Assembly (NCBI RefSeq): GCF_014202075.1
Contig: NZ_JACHFZ010000001.1
Coordinates: forward strand, 1 to 64,000
From: Brevundimonas basaltis
Lineage (GTDB): Bacteria > Pseudomonadota > Alphaproteobacteria > Caulobacterales > Caulobacteraceae
Length of the DNA: 64,000 nucleotides
Reading direction: 5' to 3'
The position numbers were made by a program, and so were the translations under genes. The notes beneath the pieces were generated by a model. That model was given only the letters and a program-made list of their open reading frames with translations. It was not told where the DNA came from and did no database searches. This document shows positions 35,186-42,748 of the stretch, piece by piece (positions within the stretch are counted from its first letter, which is position 1; the number at the start of each line of letters is the position of its first letter).

Positions 35186-35508
35186 GCGCCGTCCCCGTCT
35201 TCGATCCCGTCATCCACGCCCCCGGCCGGCTGCAGATCTGCGCCATCCTGTCGGGGCTCGACGAGGCCGAGTTCGCCCTGATCCGCGACCGCATCGGCGT
35301 CTCGGACTCGGTCCTGTCGAAACACCTGAAACAGCTGGAGGAGGCGGGCTACGTCAAACTGACCAAGGCCCCCTTCGACGGCCGCCAGCGCACCTGGCTC
35401 AGCCTCACCGGCGCCGGCCGCAAGGCCTTCGCCGCCCACGTCGCCGAACTCCAGCGCCTCGCGGCCATGACCGCCCCCGAGCCGATGGGGCAGGGGTTCG
35501 CCGGGTAG
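35182..35508 (+). CDS. Winged-helix (HTH_34/MarR-like) transcriptional regulator
   Basis: A 108-aa single-domain DNA-binding protein: 'HAPGRLQICAILSGLDEAEFALIRDRIGVSDSVLSKHLKQLEEAGYVKL' contains the helix-turn-helix (about 30-55) and the wing 'PFDGRQRTWLSLTGAGRKAF'. The GTG start overlaps the upstream stop (GTGA) and GGAGGAG-like sequence precedes it. Being coupled to the membrane protein and downstream of three palindromes, it probably represses its own operon. No effector domain is present, so the signal is unknown. Confidence 0.88.
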   Translation: MSAVPVFDPVIHAPGRLQICAILSGLDEAEFALIRDRIGVSDSVLSKHLKQLEEAGYVKLTKAPFDGRQRTWLSLTGAGRKAFAAHVAELQRLAAMTAPEPMGQGFAG

Positions 35509-35573
35509 AAGGGGCGGGGGCGCTTGCCTCCGCCCCCGGCCCTCCTTAAGCCTCGCGCTCAAGGAGACGCCGC

Positions 35574-37106
<1,533 letters not shown>

Positions 37107-37120
37107 CGGAGGGGCAGAGA

Positions 37121-37390
37121 TTGACGGAAGATGCCGACAAGGAAATGTCGGAAGCGGAGTACGCTCGCGTTAATGCGTGGTACAAGCAACGTTCTCCGAT
37201 CTCATGTCAGGTCTGCCATTCAACGTCTTGGATGGTGAATTCGACTTTCGTAACGTTCCCAACATTCCACAAGAACGCTACGGTACTAGGCACTACCGTT
37301 CCCTGTTTCCAACTATTCTGTAAGGAATGCGGAAACACATTAAATATCAGCGCTGTACAGAATGAAATATTGGACGCGGAGGGCGAGTAG
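37121..37390 (+). CDS. Small zinc-ribbon protein, lower GC
   Basis: An 89-aa protein with two CxxC knuckles (CQVC and CKEC) about 45 residues apart and the conserved Trp after the first, followed by 'GNTLNISA' at the second, as in a zinc ribbon. The TTG at 37121 is preferred to GTG 37103 because GGAGGGG lies 6 nt upstream. Base composition is visibly lower in GC than its neighbours (about 50 %), suggesting transfer. The stop overlaps the next gene's start by one base. Function unknown; proteins of this look occur beside small membrane proteins in mobile regions. Confidence 0.7.
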   Translation: MTEDADKEMSEAEYARVNAWYKQRSPISCQVCHSTSWMVNSTFVTFPTFHKNATVLGTTVPCFQLFCKECGNTLNISAVQNEILDAEGE

Positions 37391-37749
37391 TGGCCCACGT
37401 GGATCCAAATATCGTTGAAGGTATTCAGCGCTCAACCGGCTTGACGCACGAGACAGTCGCACGAAAAGTTCCATATTATTACTGCAACGAAGCAGAACTT
37501 GAAGCCTTGAAGGGTGTAGGTCTGATCTTTAATGCGTGCTTCGCTTTTGGTGTTGGTGGACTATTCTTCGGGTTGCCCCTCATTCTTGGCGGAGCAGTTC
37601 TTAGCGTTGGAGGTGAACTGCAACCCGAAGCGAGTCGGGTCATAGGTTGGGTGGCGTTTGTATTCTCAGTGGTTCTGTTTCTGATTGCCTTCGTGTCTCA
37701 TCGGTCCGGAAGCCGCCTGATGAAGCAGTTGAAAGGCGCTAAGGCGTAA
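37390..37749 (+). CDS. Two-TM hypothetical protein, lower GC
   Basis: A 119-aa protein with a soluble N-terminal 45 residues ('GLTHETVARKVPYYYCNEAELEALK') and two membrane segments ('FNACFAFGVGGLFFGLPLILG' and 'VIGWVAFVFSVVLFLIAFV'), ending with a basic tail. GTG start overlapping the zinc-ribbon stop. Codon use is relaxed (many T/A third positions), unlike the surrounding 68-70 % GC genes. Not recognised; probably a two-gene acquired unit with the zinc-ribbon protein. Confidence 0.68.
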   Translation: MAHVDPNIVEGIQRSTGLTHETVARKVPYYYCNEAELEALKGVGLIFNACFAFGVGGLFFGLPLILGGAVLSVGGELQPEASRVIGWVAFVFSVVLFLIAFVSHRSGSRLMKQLKGAKA

Positions 37750-37757
37750 GCGCTCAC

Positions 37758-38238
37758 CTGACCAACCTCCTCTTCCTCTGCGCCCGCAACCGCCTCCGCT
37801 CCCCCACGGCCGAGCGGGTGTTCGCCTCGCGCCCCGGCGTCGAGACCGCCTCCGCCGGCCTGGCGCTTGACCCCTTCCTTTTCGTCATCCCGGGGCGCGT
37901 AGCGACCCCGGGACCCAGCGGCGCGCGAGAGCGCGAACCTGTCGCCGACACCCTGCCTGAACAGATCGCCTTCGGCGCCGCTGGGTCCCGGCCTTCGCCG
38001 GGATGACGAAAGGGAAGGGGGCGGCCAGGCCGACCTGATCTTCGTCATGGAGCGCGCCCACCGCGCCAAACTCCAGCGCCGCTTCGGCAAACACCTGAAG
38101 GGCAAGCGCGTCATCTGCCTCGACATCCCGGACGACTACGCCTTCATGCAGCCCGAGCTGGTGGCCCTGCTGGAGAAGAAGGTCGCCCGTTTCCTTCTCC
38201 CCCTGAGGGAGAAGGTGCCCCCGGCAGGGGGCGGATGA
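37758..38238 (+). pseudogene. Low-molecular-weight protein tyrosine phosphatase-like gene, disrupted by a palindromic element
   Basis: The 5' part, in frame from about 37758 (CTG), encodes 'NLLFLCARNRLRSPTAERVF' and 'GVETASAGL', the N-terminal half of this family with CxxxxxR[ST]-like loop 'CARNRLRS'. The 3' part, in another frame from about 38029, encodes 'ADLIFVMERAHRAKLQRRFGK' and 'KGKRVICLDIPDDYAFMQPELV'. Between them sits a 150-bp palindromic element (37871-38020) that adds a TGA and shifts the frame. The 3' end then runs into a second repeat (38193). The enzyme is almost certainly inactive. Confidence 0.8.
37871..38020. repeat. 150-bp palindromic repeat element (REP/MITE-like) inserted in the phosphatase gene
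   Basis: Terminal inverted arms of 22-24 bp match almost perfectly: CCCCTTCCTTTTCGTCATCC at 37871-37890 and its near-complement ending at 38020. Inside each arm is a nested hairpin (CCCGG..CCGGG) and the sequence GGACCCAGCGGCG. The element is related in plan to that at 62747-62878. No coding capacity. Confidence 0.8.
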
Positions 38239-38247
38239 GGGGTGAGA
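38193..38247 (-). repeat. Double-hairpin repeat, copy A
   Basis: Reverse orientation relative to copies B and C: a stem CCTTCTCCC/GGGAGAAGG followed by GCCCCC-GGCA-GGGGGC and GGATGAGGGGTGAGA. It forms the 3' end of the disrupted phosphatase frame. Confidence 0.75.
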
Positions 38248-38441
38248 CTCCGGGGCGAGAAGGGTTCAAGCCGGCTTCCTGTCCGTACATTCGAGTGGTC
38301 CCGCCAATCTTTCAGACCTCTGCCCACACCCCTCATCCGGCCCTCCGGGCCACCCGTCAGTCGGTCGCCGTGCGACCTCCTTCCACCCACAAGGGGAGAA
38401 GGAGCCGCACCACCCGCACCGGTTGGTAGACGGCTGACACC
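38248..38441. other. Gene-free interval with repeat copy B
   Basis: About 200 bp with no supported gene. It holds repeat copy B (38326-38404) and otherwise no recognisable signal. Confidence 0.5.
38326..38404 (+). repeat. Double-hairpin repeat, copy B (with 25-nt insertion)
   Basis: CACCCCTCATCCGGCCCTCC followed by GGGCCACC, then an extra segment with its own hairpin GGTCGC-CGT-GCGACC (38363-38377), then CACAAGGGGAGAAGGAG. Same family as copies A and C. Confidence 0.72.
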
Positions 38442-38468
38442 TTGTCCCGTCCCGCCTACGCTCCGGCC

Positions 38469-38825
38469 ATGCTCAAGCCCACCGAGCGCACCCGGACCGC
38501 CGCCCGCCGCTCGCGCCGCGAGCCGACGATGGCCGAGGCCGCCGTCTGGGAGCTGCTGCGGGACCGGCGCCTCGGCGATCTGAAATTCCGCCGCCAGATG
38601 CCCGTAGGTTCATATGTGGCGGACTTCTGCTGCCCGGCGCTCAAGCTGATCATCGAGCTGGATGGCGGGGTTCACCGCCTGAGGATCGACGACGATGCGC
38701 GGCGCGACGCATGGCTGACCGCCGGGGCCGGCTTCACGGTCCTCCGGTTCGAGAACGAGGCGGTGTTGCGAAATCCGGCGGTGGTGCTGGACGCCGTGCG
38801 GGCGCATGCGGCGCGGATGCCCTAG
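38469..38825 (+). CDS. DUF559 domain protein (putative endonuclease-like)
   Basis: A 118-aa protein of the DUF559 family, which has a restriction-endonuclease-like fold resembling very-short-patch-repair nucleases. 'EAAVWELLRDRRLGDLKFRRQMPVGSYVADFCC', 'KLIIELDGGVHRL' (with the D/E-x-D/G metal site), 'DDDARRDAWLTAGAGFTVLRFENEAVL' are typical. Function is not established. ATG 38469 chosen; a TTG at 38442 is also in frame. No clear ribosome-binding site. It lies between two repeat copies. Confidence 0.82.
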   Translation: MLKPTERTRTAARRSRREPTMAEAAVWELLRDRRLGDLKFRRQMPVGSYVADFCCPALKLIIELDGGVHRLRIDDDARRDAWLTAGAGFTVLRFENEAVLRNPAVVLDAVRAHAARMP

Positions 38826-38834
38826 CCACCCGTG

Positions 38835-38888
38835 TCTCACCCCTCATCCGGCCCTCCGGGCCACCTTCTCCCTCAAGGGGAGAAGGAG
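38835..38888 (+). repeat. Double-hairpin repeat, copy C
   Basis: TCTCACCCCTCATCC, then GGCCC-TCC-GGGCC, then CTTCTCCCTCAAGGGGAGAAG. It is the cleanest copy of the family, 10 bp after the DUF559 stop. Confidence 0.78.
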
Positions 38889-38927
38889 CGGTTCCCGCCC
38901 CCACCCCCAAGTTTTCCCGATCGCCGG

Positions 38928-38955
38928 TTGAAAAATCTGAACTTTCGGCTATATT
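38928..38955 (+). promoter_or_regulatory. Promoter of the gene at 39066
   Basis: TTGAAA (38928-38933), 16-bp spacer, TATATT (38950-38955) preceded by GC, close to the Caulobacter consensus TTGACGS-N13-GCTANAWC. The leader to the TTG start at 39066 would be about 105 nt. Confidence 0.6.
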
Positions 38956-39065
38956 GGGGACATCCTGAAATCCAGACGGCTTCCTGCCCGCGCCCTGCGC
39001 GGCGGCGGGTTTCGCCCTATTCGCCGCTGGCTTTCGCGACATCGACAACCCCCGAAGGAGACGTC

Positions 39066-39578
39066 TTGTACGCACAACGCAAAGCCCCGTTCACCCCCCG
39101 CACCCACGCCGGCCGCGGCGGTTATCGCCCGACCCCGATCCGCGCCCGCGTCGGTCTCGCCATGCGCCGCTCCATGAATTTCGGCGACATGCCGGACGCC
39201 GAGTCCGTGCTGCGCTCGCGCGGCCTGTCGCTGGCCCCGATGTCGGTCGGCGACGCCGGGCTGAACGTCGGCGGCACCAGCGTCCTGCCCACCGCCCAAG
39301 CCTCCGACATCGACAACGGCGCGCTCAAGGCCGTGGTCATTCCGGCCGGCTCGACCGATGCCGAGGCGACCGCCGCCATCGATGACGTCGTCACCCGCGC
39401 CCAGGCCAAGGGCGCCCCGGTGTTCGCCTTCGGCGACGGCGTGGTCGCCACCCTGCGCGCCCTCGACCGGCCGACCGAGCCGTTCGCCGACGCTCCGGCC
39501 GTGCTGGTCACCGCCGACGCGGTCGAGCCGCTCGCCGACAGCGACGCCCTCGCCGCCGCCGCCCTGCGCGTGCAGTAG
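39066..39578 (+). CDS. Hypothetical protein, weak DJ-1/PfpI-like resemblance
   Basis: A 170-aa protein with a basic N-terminus ('AQRKAPFTPRTHAGRGGYRPTPIRARVGLAMRRSMNFG'-type, first 40 residues) and a C-terminal half 'ALKAVVIPAGSTDAEATAAIDDVVTRAQAKGAPVFAFGDGVVATL'. The latter resembles the DJ-1/PfpI beta-alpha order, but the nucleophile position (usually AICHG) reads FGDGV, without Cys, so it is unlikely to be an active member. TTG start with GAAGGAGAC 6 nt upstream. A good promoter lies at 38928. Family uncertain. Confidence 0.65.
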   Translation: MYAQRKAPFTPRTHAGRGGYRPTPIRARVGLAMRRSMNFGDMPDAESVLRSRGLSLAPMSVGDAGLNVGGTSVLPTAQASDIDNGALKAVVIPAGSTDAEATAAIDDVVTRAQAKGAPVFAFGDGVVATLRALDRPTEPFADAPAVLVTADAVEPLADSDALAAAALRVQ

Positions 39579-39629
39579 CGACGACCCGATCCCGGGCGCG
39601 GACGGCCTGCGCCGCCGCGCCCGACCGGT

Positions 39630-40034
39630 TCAGGTCTCGAAGGCCGCGATGATCGGGCAGGGGCCCTTGCCGCCTGTCCCGCAGGCCGTGGCCAGCCGCC
39701 TCAGCGCCGCCCGCGCCGCCTCCAGTTCAGCGATCCGCGCATCCAGTTCGCCCAGCCGCGCCATGGCCAGGGCCCGCGCTCGCGCCCGGTCCTCGCCCGC
39801 GTCCAGCGCCAGCAGTTCGCCGATCTGCTCGAGGGTGAAACCCGCGCCCTGCGCCTGACGGATGAACCTCAGCCGCCGCACATCCTCCGCCCCGTAGCGC
39901 CGCACCCCGCCGCCCAGCCCGGCGCCGTCCGGCCGCGGCGGCGTCTCCAGCAGGCCGCGCCGCTGGTAATACCGCACCGTCTCCACGCCGACGCCGCCCG
40001 CCGCCGCCAGCCGCGCGATGGTCAATCCGGTCAT
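39630..40034 (-). CDS. MerR family transcriptional regulator
   Basis: A 134-aa MerR-type regulator: HTH 'TIARLAAAGGVGVETVRYYQRRGLLETPPRP', the 'RRYGAEDVRRLRFIRQAQGAGFTLEQIGELL' second wing, then a coiled-coil helix. The C-terminus has two cysteines eight apart ('ACGTGGKGPCPII'), reminiscent of the metal loop of mercury MerR, but the Cys at the start of the dimer helix is absent (EDRARA instead of a Cys). It probably senses a metal or thiol stress and controls the divergent glutaredoxin-MauE gene. Confidence 0.9.
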   Translation of the reverse strand: MTGLTIARLAAAGGVGVETVRYYQRRGLLETPPRPDGAGLGGGVRRYGAEDVRRLRFIRQAQGAGFTLEQIGELLALDAGEDRARARALAMARLGELDARIAELEAARAALRRLATACGTGGKGPCPIIAAFET

Positions 40035-40036
40035 GC

Positions 40037-40068
40037 TTGACTCCGTACCATGGTCCGGACCCTACATG
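40037..40068 (+). promoter_or_regulatory. MerR-type promoter with central dyad
   Basis: TTGACT (40037-40042) and TACATG (40063-40068) are separated by 19-20 bp, the overlong spacer typical of MerR-controlled promoters. The spacer holds the dyad TCCGTACCATGGTCCGGA (40042-40059; one mismatch between half-sites). It is shared with the divergent merR start at 40034. Confidence 0.8.
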
Positions 40069-40106
40069 GGGCGCGGACCGTTATCGGCAACAGGAGACAA
40101 CGCCCC

Positions 40107-40847
40107 ATGTCCGCACCGAAAAAGACCGCCGTCCTCTATCGCATGGTCATGCCCGACCACCTGTGCCCCTCGGGCCAGAAGGCGCGCTGGCTGCTGCGCC
40201 GCAGGGGCTATGCGATCGAGGACCATCATCTGAAGACGCGCGCCGAGACTGACGCCTTCAAGGCCGAGCATGGCGTCCCGACCACGCCCCAGACCTTCAT
40301 CGGCGGCGTTCGCATCGGCGGCTACGACGACCTGCGCCGCCATTTCGGTCAAACCGTCCCCGAGCCCGGCGCGACCAGCTACACGCCGGTCCTCGCCGTC
40401 TTCGCCGTCGCCGCCCTGATCGCCCTCGCCGTCGACTGGCTGTCGATGGGTGCGATCACCCTCATGGCCCTGCCGACCTTCGTCGCCGTGACCATGTGTC
40501 TGCTGGCCATGCTCAAGCTGCAGGACGTCGAGAAATTCTCGACCATGTTCCTCAACTACGACCTGCTGGCCCGACGCTGGGTGCCCTACGGCTACATCTA
40601 TCCCTTCGCCGAACTGGGCGCGGGGGTGCTGATGCTGGCCGGCGTGCTGTCCTGGCTGTCGATCCCGGTCGCCCTGTTCATCGGCGGCATCGGCGCCGCC
40701 TCGGTGTTCAAGGCCGTCTACATCGACAAACGCGAGTTGAAATGCGCCTGCGTCGGCGGCTCCTCCAGCGTCCCGCTCGGCTTCGTCTCCCTTACCGAGA
40801 ACCTGATGATGATCGGCATGGCGGTGTGGATGGTGGCCATGGGGTGA
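40107..40847 (+). CDS. Glutaredoxin-MauE/DoxX fusion membrane protein
   Basis: A 246-aa protein. An N-terminal glutaredoxin domain (about 8-80) has a CPSG active site (Cys about 20, monothiol type, not CPYC) and the cis-Pro loop 'TTPQTFIGG'. Five membrane segments follow, of the MauE/DoxX redox type, with the conserved 'LKCACVGGSSSVPLGFVSLTEN' and its CxC. It probably moves electrons or disulfides across the membrane, or acts in metal/thiol stress. AGGAGAC precedes the ATG. Divergent from merR. Confidence 0.85.
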   Translation: MSAPKKTAVLYRMVMPDHLCPSGQKARWLLRRRGYAIEDHHLKTRAETDAFKAEHGVPTTPQTFIGGVRIGGYDDLRRHFGQTVPEPGATSYTPVLAVFAVAALIALAVDWLSMGAITLMALPTFVAVTMCLLAMLKLQDVEKFSTMFLNYDLLARRWVPYGYIYPFAELGAGVLMLAGVLSWLSIPVALFIGGIGAASVFKAVYIDKRELKCACVGGSSSVPLGFVSLTENLMMIGMAVWMVAMG

Positions 40848-40955
40848 CCGGCGCGTGCTGACTATTCGCCGCCAGCCATCATACTTTCGGCGATGAAACA
40901 GCGCGATTTCAAAGGCTTGGAAAAAATTGAGCGTCCTGAACCCGCCTGAGGGCGA

Positions 40956-40987
40956 GGGCGGCGTACACTCTTTCCGCTACGCCGCCC
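40956..40987. other. 10-bp stem hairpin after the glutaredoxin gene
   Basis: GGGCGGCGTA (40956-40965) pairs perfectly with TACGCCGCCC (40978-40987) around a 12-nt loop. No T-tract. It may be a stabiliser or a boundary of the adjacent repeat element at 41001. Confidence 0.5.
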
Positions 40988-41000
40988 GCAGGGGCGTCCG

Positions 41001-41147
41001 GGTCTTTGACAACTGAATCGAACCCGCACCCGATCGACGCTCGGGGTCCGCCGACCGACCGGAGGTTGTCGACTCTGCCGACTCCGCCATCACGAATTTC
41101 CGATGCGACCTTGCCGACTCTGCCGACTCCGCCACACCTAATTTTTC
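41001..41147 (-). repeat. Composite intergenic repeat element, copy 1
   Basis: Bounded on the plus strand by GGTCTTTGACAA..ATCGAACCC (41001-41024) and CCGACTCTGCCGACTC followed by GCCACAC and a T-run (41114-41147). An internal tandem duplication of the GACTCTGCCGACTCCGCCA unit has a 44-nt period (41071, 41115). The T-run end lies over the rluF stop. It matches a shorter copy at 63441 in the opposite orientation. Confidence 0.75.
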
Positions 41148-41911
41148 GGGGCGGGTCCCCCGACCAGGGCCGCCCGCTCCTCCGCGGTCAGCAGCCGCCA
41201 GCGGCCTTCCGGCAGATTGTCCAGCTTCAGCGGCCCGATCCGCACCCGGATCAGGTCGACGACCTCCAGCTCGACCATCTCGCACATCCGCCGGATCTGC
41301 CGGTTGCGGCCCTCGCGCAGGATGAATTTCAGCCGGTGCGACTCCATCCGGCTGACATAGGCGGGCTTCAGCTGCCGCCCGTCCAGCATCAGGCCGTGGC
41401 GCAGGATCCTCAGCTTCTTCTCGGTGATGTCGCCGGTCACCCGGACCAGATATTCCTTGTCCAGATCGGACTGCGGCCCGATCACCGCCTTGGCCACCAC
41501 CCCGTCCGACGACAGCAGCAGCAGCCCCCGCGAATCTTCGTCCAACCGCCCGATCGGGGGCAGGGAGTGATCGTCGGCCGGGACCTCGCCGGGGCCGACC
41601 CGGTTGTTCTCCGTGACCAGCCGCACCGCCGGCAGCTTGTCCGGCTCCGGCTGGCCCGAGACATAGCCCATCGGCTTGTGCATCACGATGGTGACGCCCT
41701 CGGCCAGCGCCGCCGTCGCCCGCTCGTTCAGCGTCAGGGTCTGCCCGGGCTGCAGCTTGCGCCCCGCGTCGGTGACCACCTCGCCCTCGACCGAGACCAG
41801 CCCCTCCGCGATCAGCGCATCCGCCTCGCGCCGCGAACAGATGCCCGACTGGCCCATGAATTTGTTCAGCCGCACCGGCTCCGCGCCGTCCCAGGTCTTC
41901 GAAAGGCTCAT
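41138..41911 (-). CDS. rluF: RsuA/RluB/RluF family pseudouridine synthase
   Basis: A 257-aa 23S rRNA pseudouridine synthase with an N-terminal S4 domain ('RLNKFMGQSGICSRREADALIAEGLVSVEG') and catalytic 'GRLDEDSRGLLLLSSDG' with the Asp. 'MHKPMGYVSGQ' and 'LREGRNRQIRRMCEMVELEVVDLIRVRIG' fit RluF better than RsuA. ATG at 41911 overlaps the DUF938 stop by 4 bp (ATGA). Its stop codon lies inside the end of the repeat element, so the last few codons and the element are fused. Confidence 0.85.
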   Translation of the reverse strand: MSLSKTWDGAEPVRLNKFMGQSGICSRREADALIAEGLVSVEGEVVTDAGRKLQPGQTLTLNERATAALAEGVTIVMHKPMGYVSGQPEPDKLPAVRLVTENNRVGPGEVPADDHSLPPIGRLDEDSRGLLLLSSDGVVAKAVIGPQSDLDKEYLVRVTGDITEKKLRILRHGLMLDGRQLKPAYVSRMESHRLKFILREGRNRQIRRMCEMVELEVVDLIRVRIGPLKLDNLPEGRWRLLTAEERAALVGGPAPKN

Positions 41912-42543
41912 GGGACCCGCCGGAACAGCAACATCAGATTGTTGGCGGGCATCTCCACCCGCCGGGTCAGCGCCAGCCCCTCGGCTTTCGCGGCCGCCGC
42001 CACCGCCTCGCGGTCGCGCAGTCCCCAGGCCGGGTCCCGCGCCCTCAGGCTCTCGTCGAAGGCCGCATTGGACGTGGCCAGCGGAACCTCCGCCTCGCGA
42101 TAGGGCCCGTAGGTGGCCAGCAGCCCGCCGACCGGCAGCGTCCGCCCGGCCAGCCGCATCAACCCCTCCGTCGCCGCCCACGAGCTGATGTGGATCATGT
42201 TGATGCAGACCAGCGCTGCGTAGGGCCCCTCCGGCCAGCCCGCCGCGTCCAGTACGTCCAGCGCCAGTGGCGGCTTCAGATTGGGCAGTCCCGCCGCTTC
42301 CGCCCAGGCCGCGATGCTGGCCCGCGCCTCCGCTGACGGATCGCTCGGCGTCCATTCCAGCCCCGGCAGGGCGCCCGCGAAGGCCACGGCGTGCTCGCCC
42401 GATCCCGCGGCGATCTCCAGCACCCGTCCCCGCGCCGGCATGTGGGCCTTCAGCACCTCGAGGATCGGCGCCGTGTTCCGCGCCACTGCGGGCGAGGCGA
42501 GGGCGCCCTGGGGAGTCGCGCTGATCGCATCCATCGTCTGCAT
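41908..42543 (-). CDS. DUF938 SAM-dependent methyltransferase-like protein
   Basis: A 211-aa protein of the DUF938 family. The SAM-binding motif '[16 protein letters not shown]' and motif '[19 protein letters not shown]' are clear, followed by '[11 protein letters not shown]'. Function is not established, although human METTL26 belongs here. ATG 42543 is preceded by GGAG; a second ATG 9 nt later is possible. It heads the two-gene minus-strand unit with rluF. Confidence 0.88.
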   Translation of the reverse strand: MQTMDAISATPQGALASPAVARNTAPILEVLKAHMPARGRVLEIAAGSGEHAVAFAGALPGLEWTPSDPSAEARASIAAWAEAAGLPNLKPPLALDVLDAAGWPEGPYAALVCINMIHISSWAATEGLMRLAGRTLPVGGLLATYGPYREAEVPLATSNAAFDESLRARDPAWGLRDREAVAAAAKAEGLALTRRVEMPANNLMLLFRRVP

Positions 42544-42638
42544 GGCGGCTCCGATAACCCGCGCAGCGCCCCGCCGCGACCGGAAATATGCAGGGGAGGG
42601 GGCGCCCGCTGCGCCCACAGGGTTGAAACGTGCAGCGG

Positions 42639-42698
42639 TTGACCTTGCGTTCGCTTCGGTGTCATTCCGCCTGAAACATTGCGTGATGATCCACGCAA
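42639..42698 (+). promoter_or_regulatory. Probable pckG promoter with inverted-repeat operator
   Basis: TTGACC (42639-42644), 17 bp, TCATTC (42662-42667), followed at about +5 by the perfect inverted repeat TTGCGTG-N6-CACGCAA (42679-42698). The position suits a repressor binding just after the start site. The start codon lies 50 bp further on. Confidence 0.5.
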
Positions 42699-42748
42699 GG
42701 GAGGCCACGGCGGCCACAGATCGCCGGGCAGACGTCAGGAGAGTTCGC

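Noticed and set aside
39630..40847. Mercury resistance operon
   Set aside because: The regulator lacks one of the three MerR cysteines, and merT, merP and merA are absent; only the promoter layout is MerR-like.
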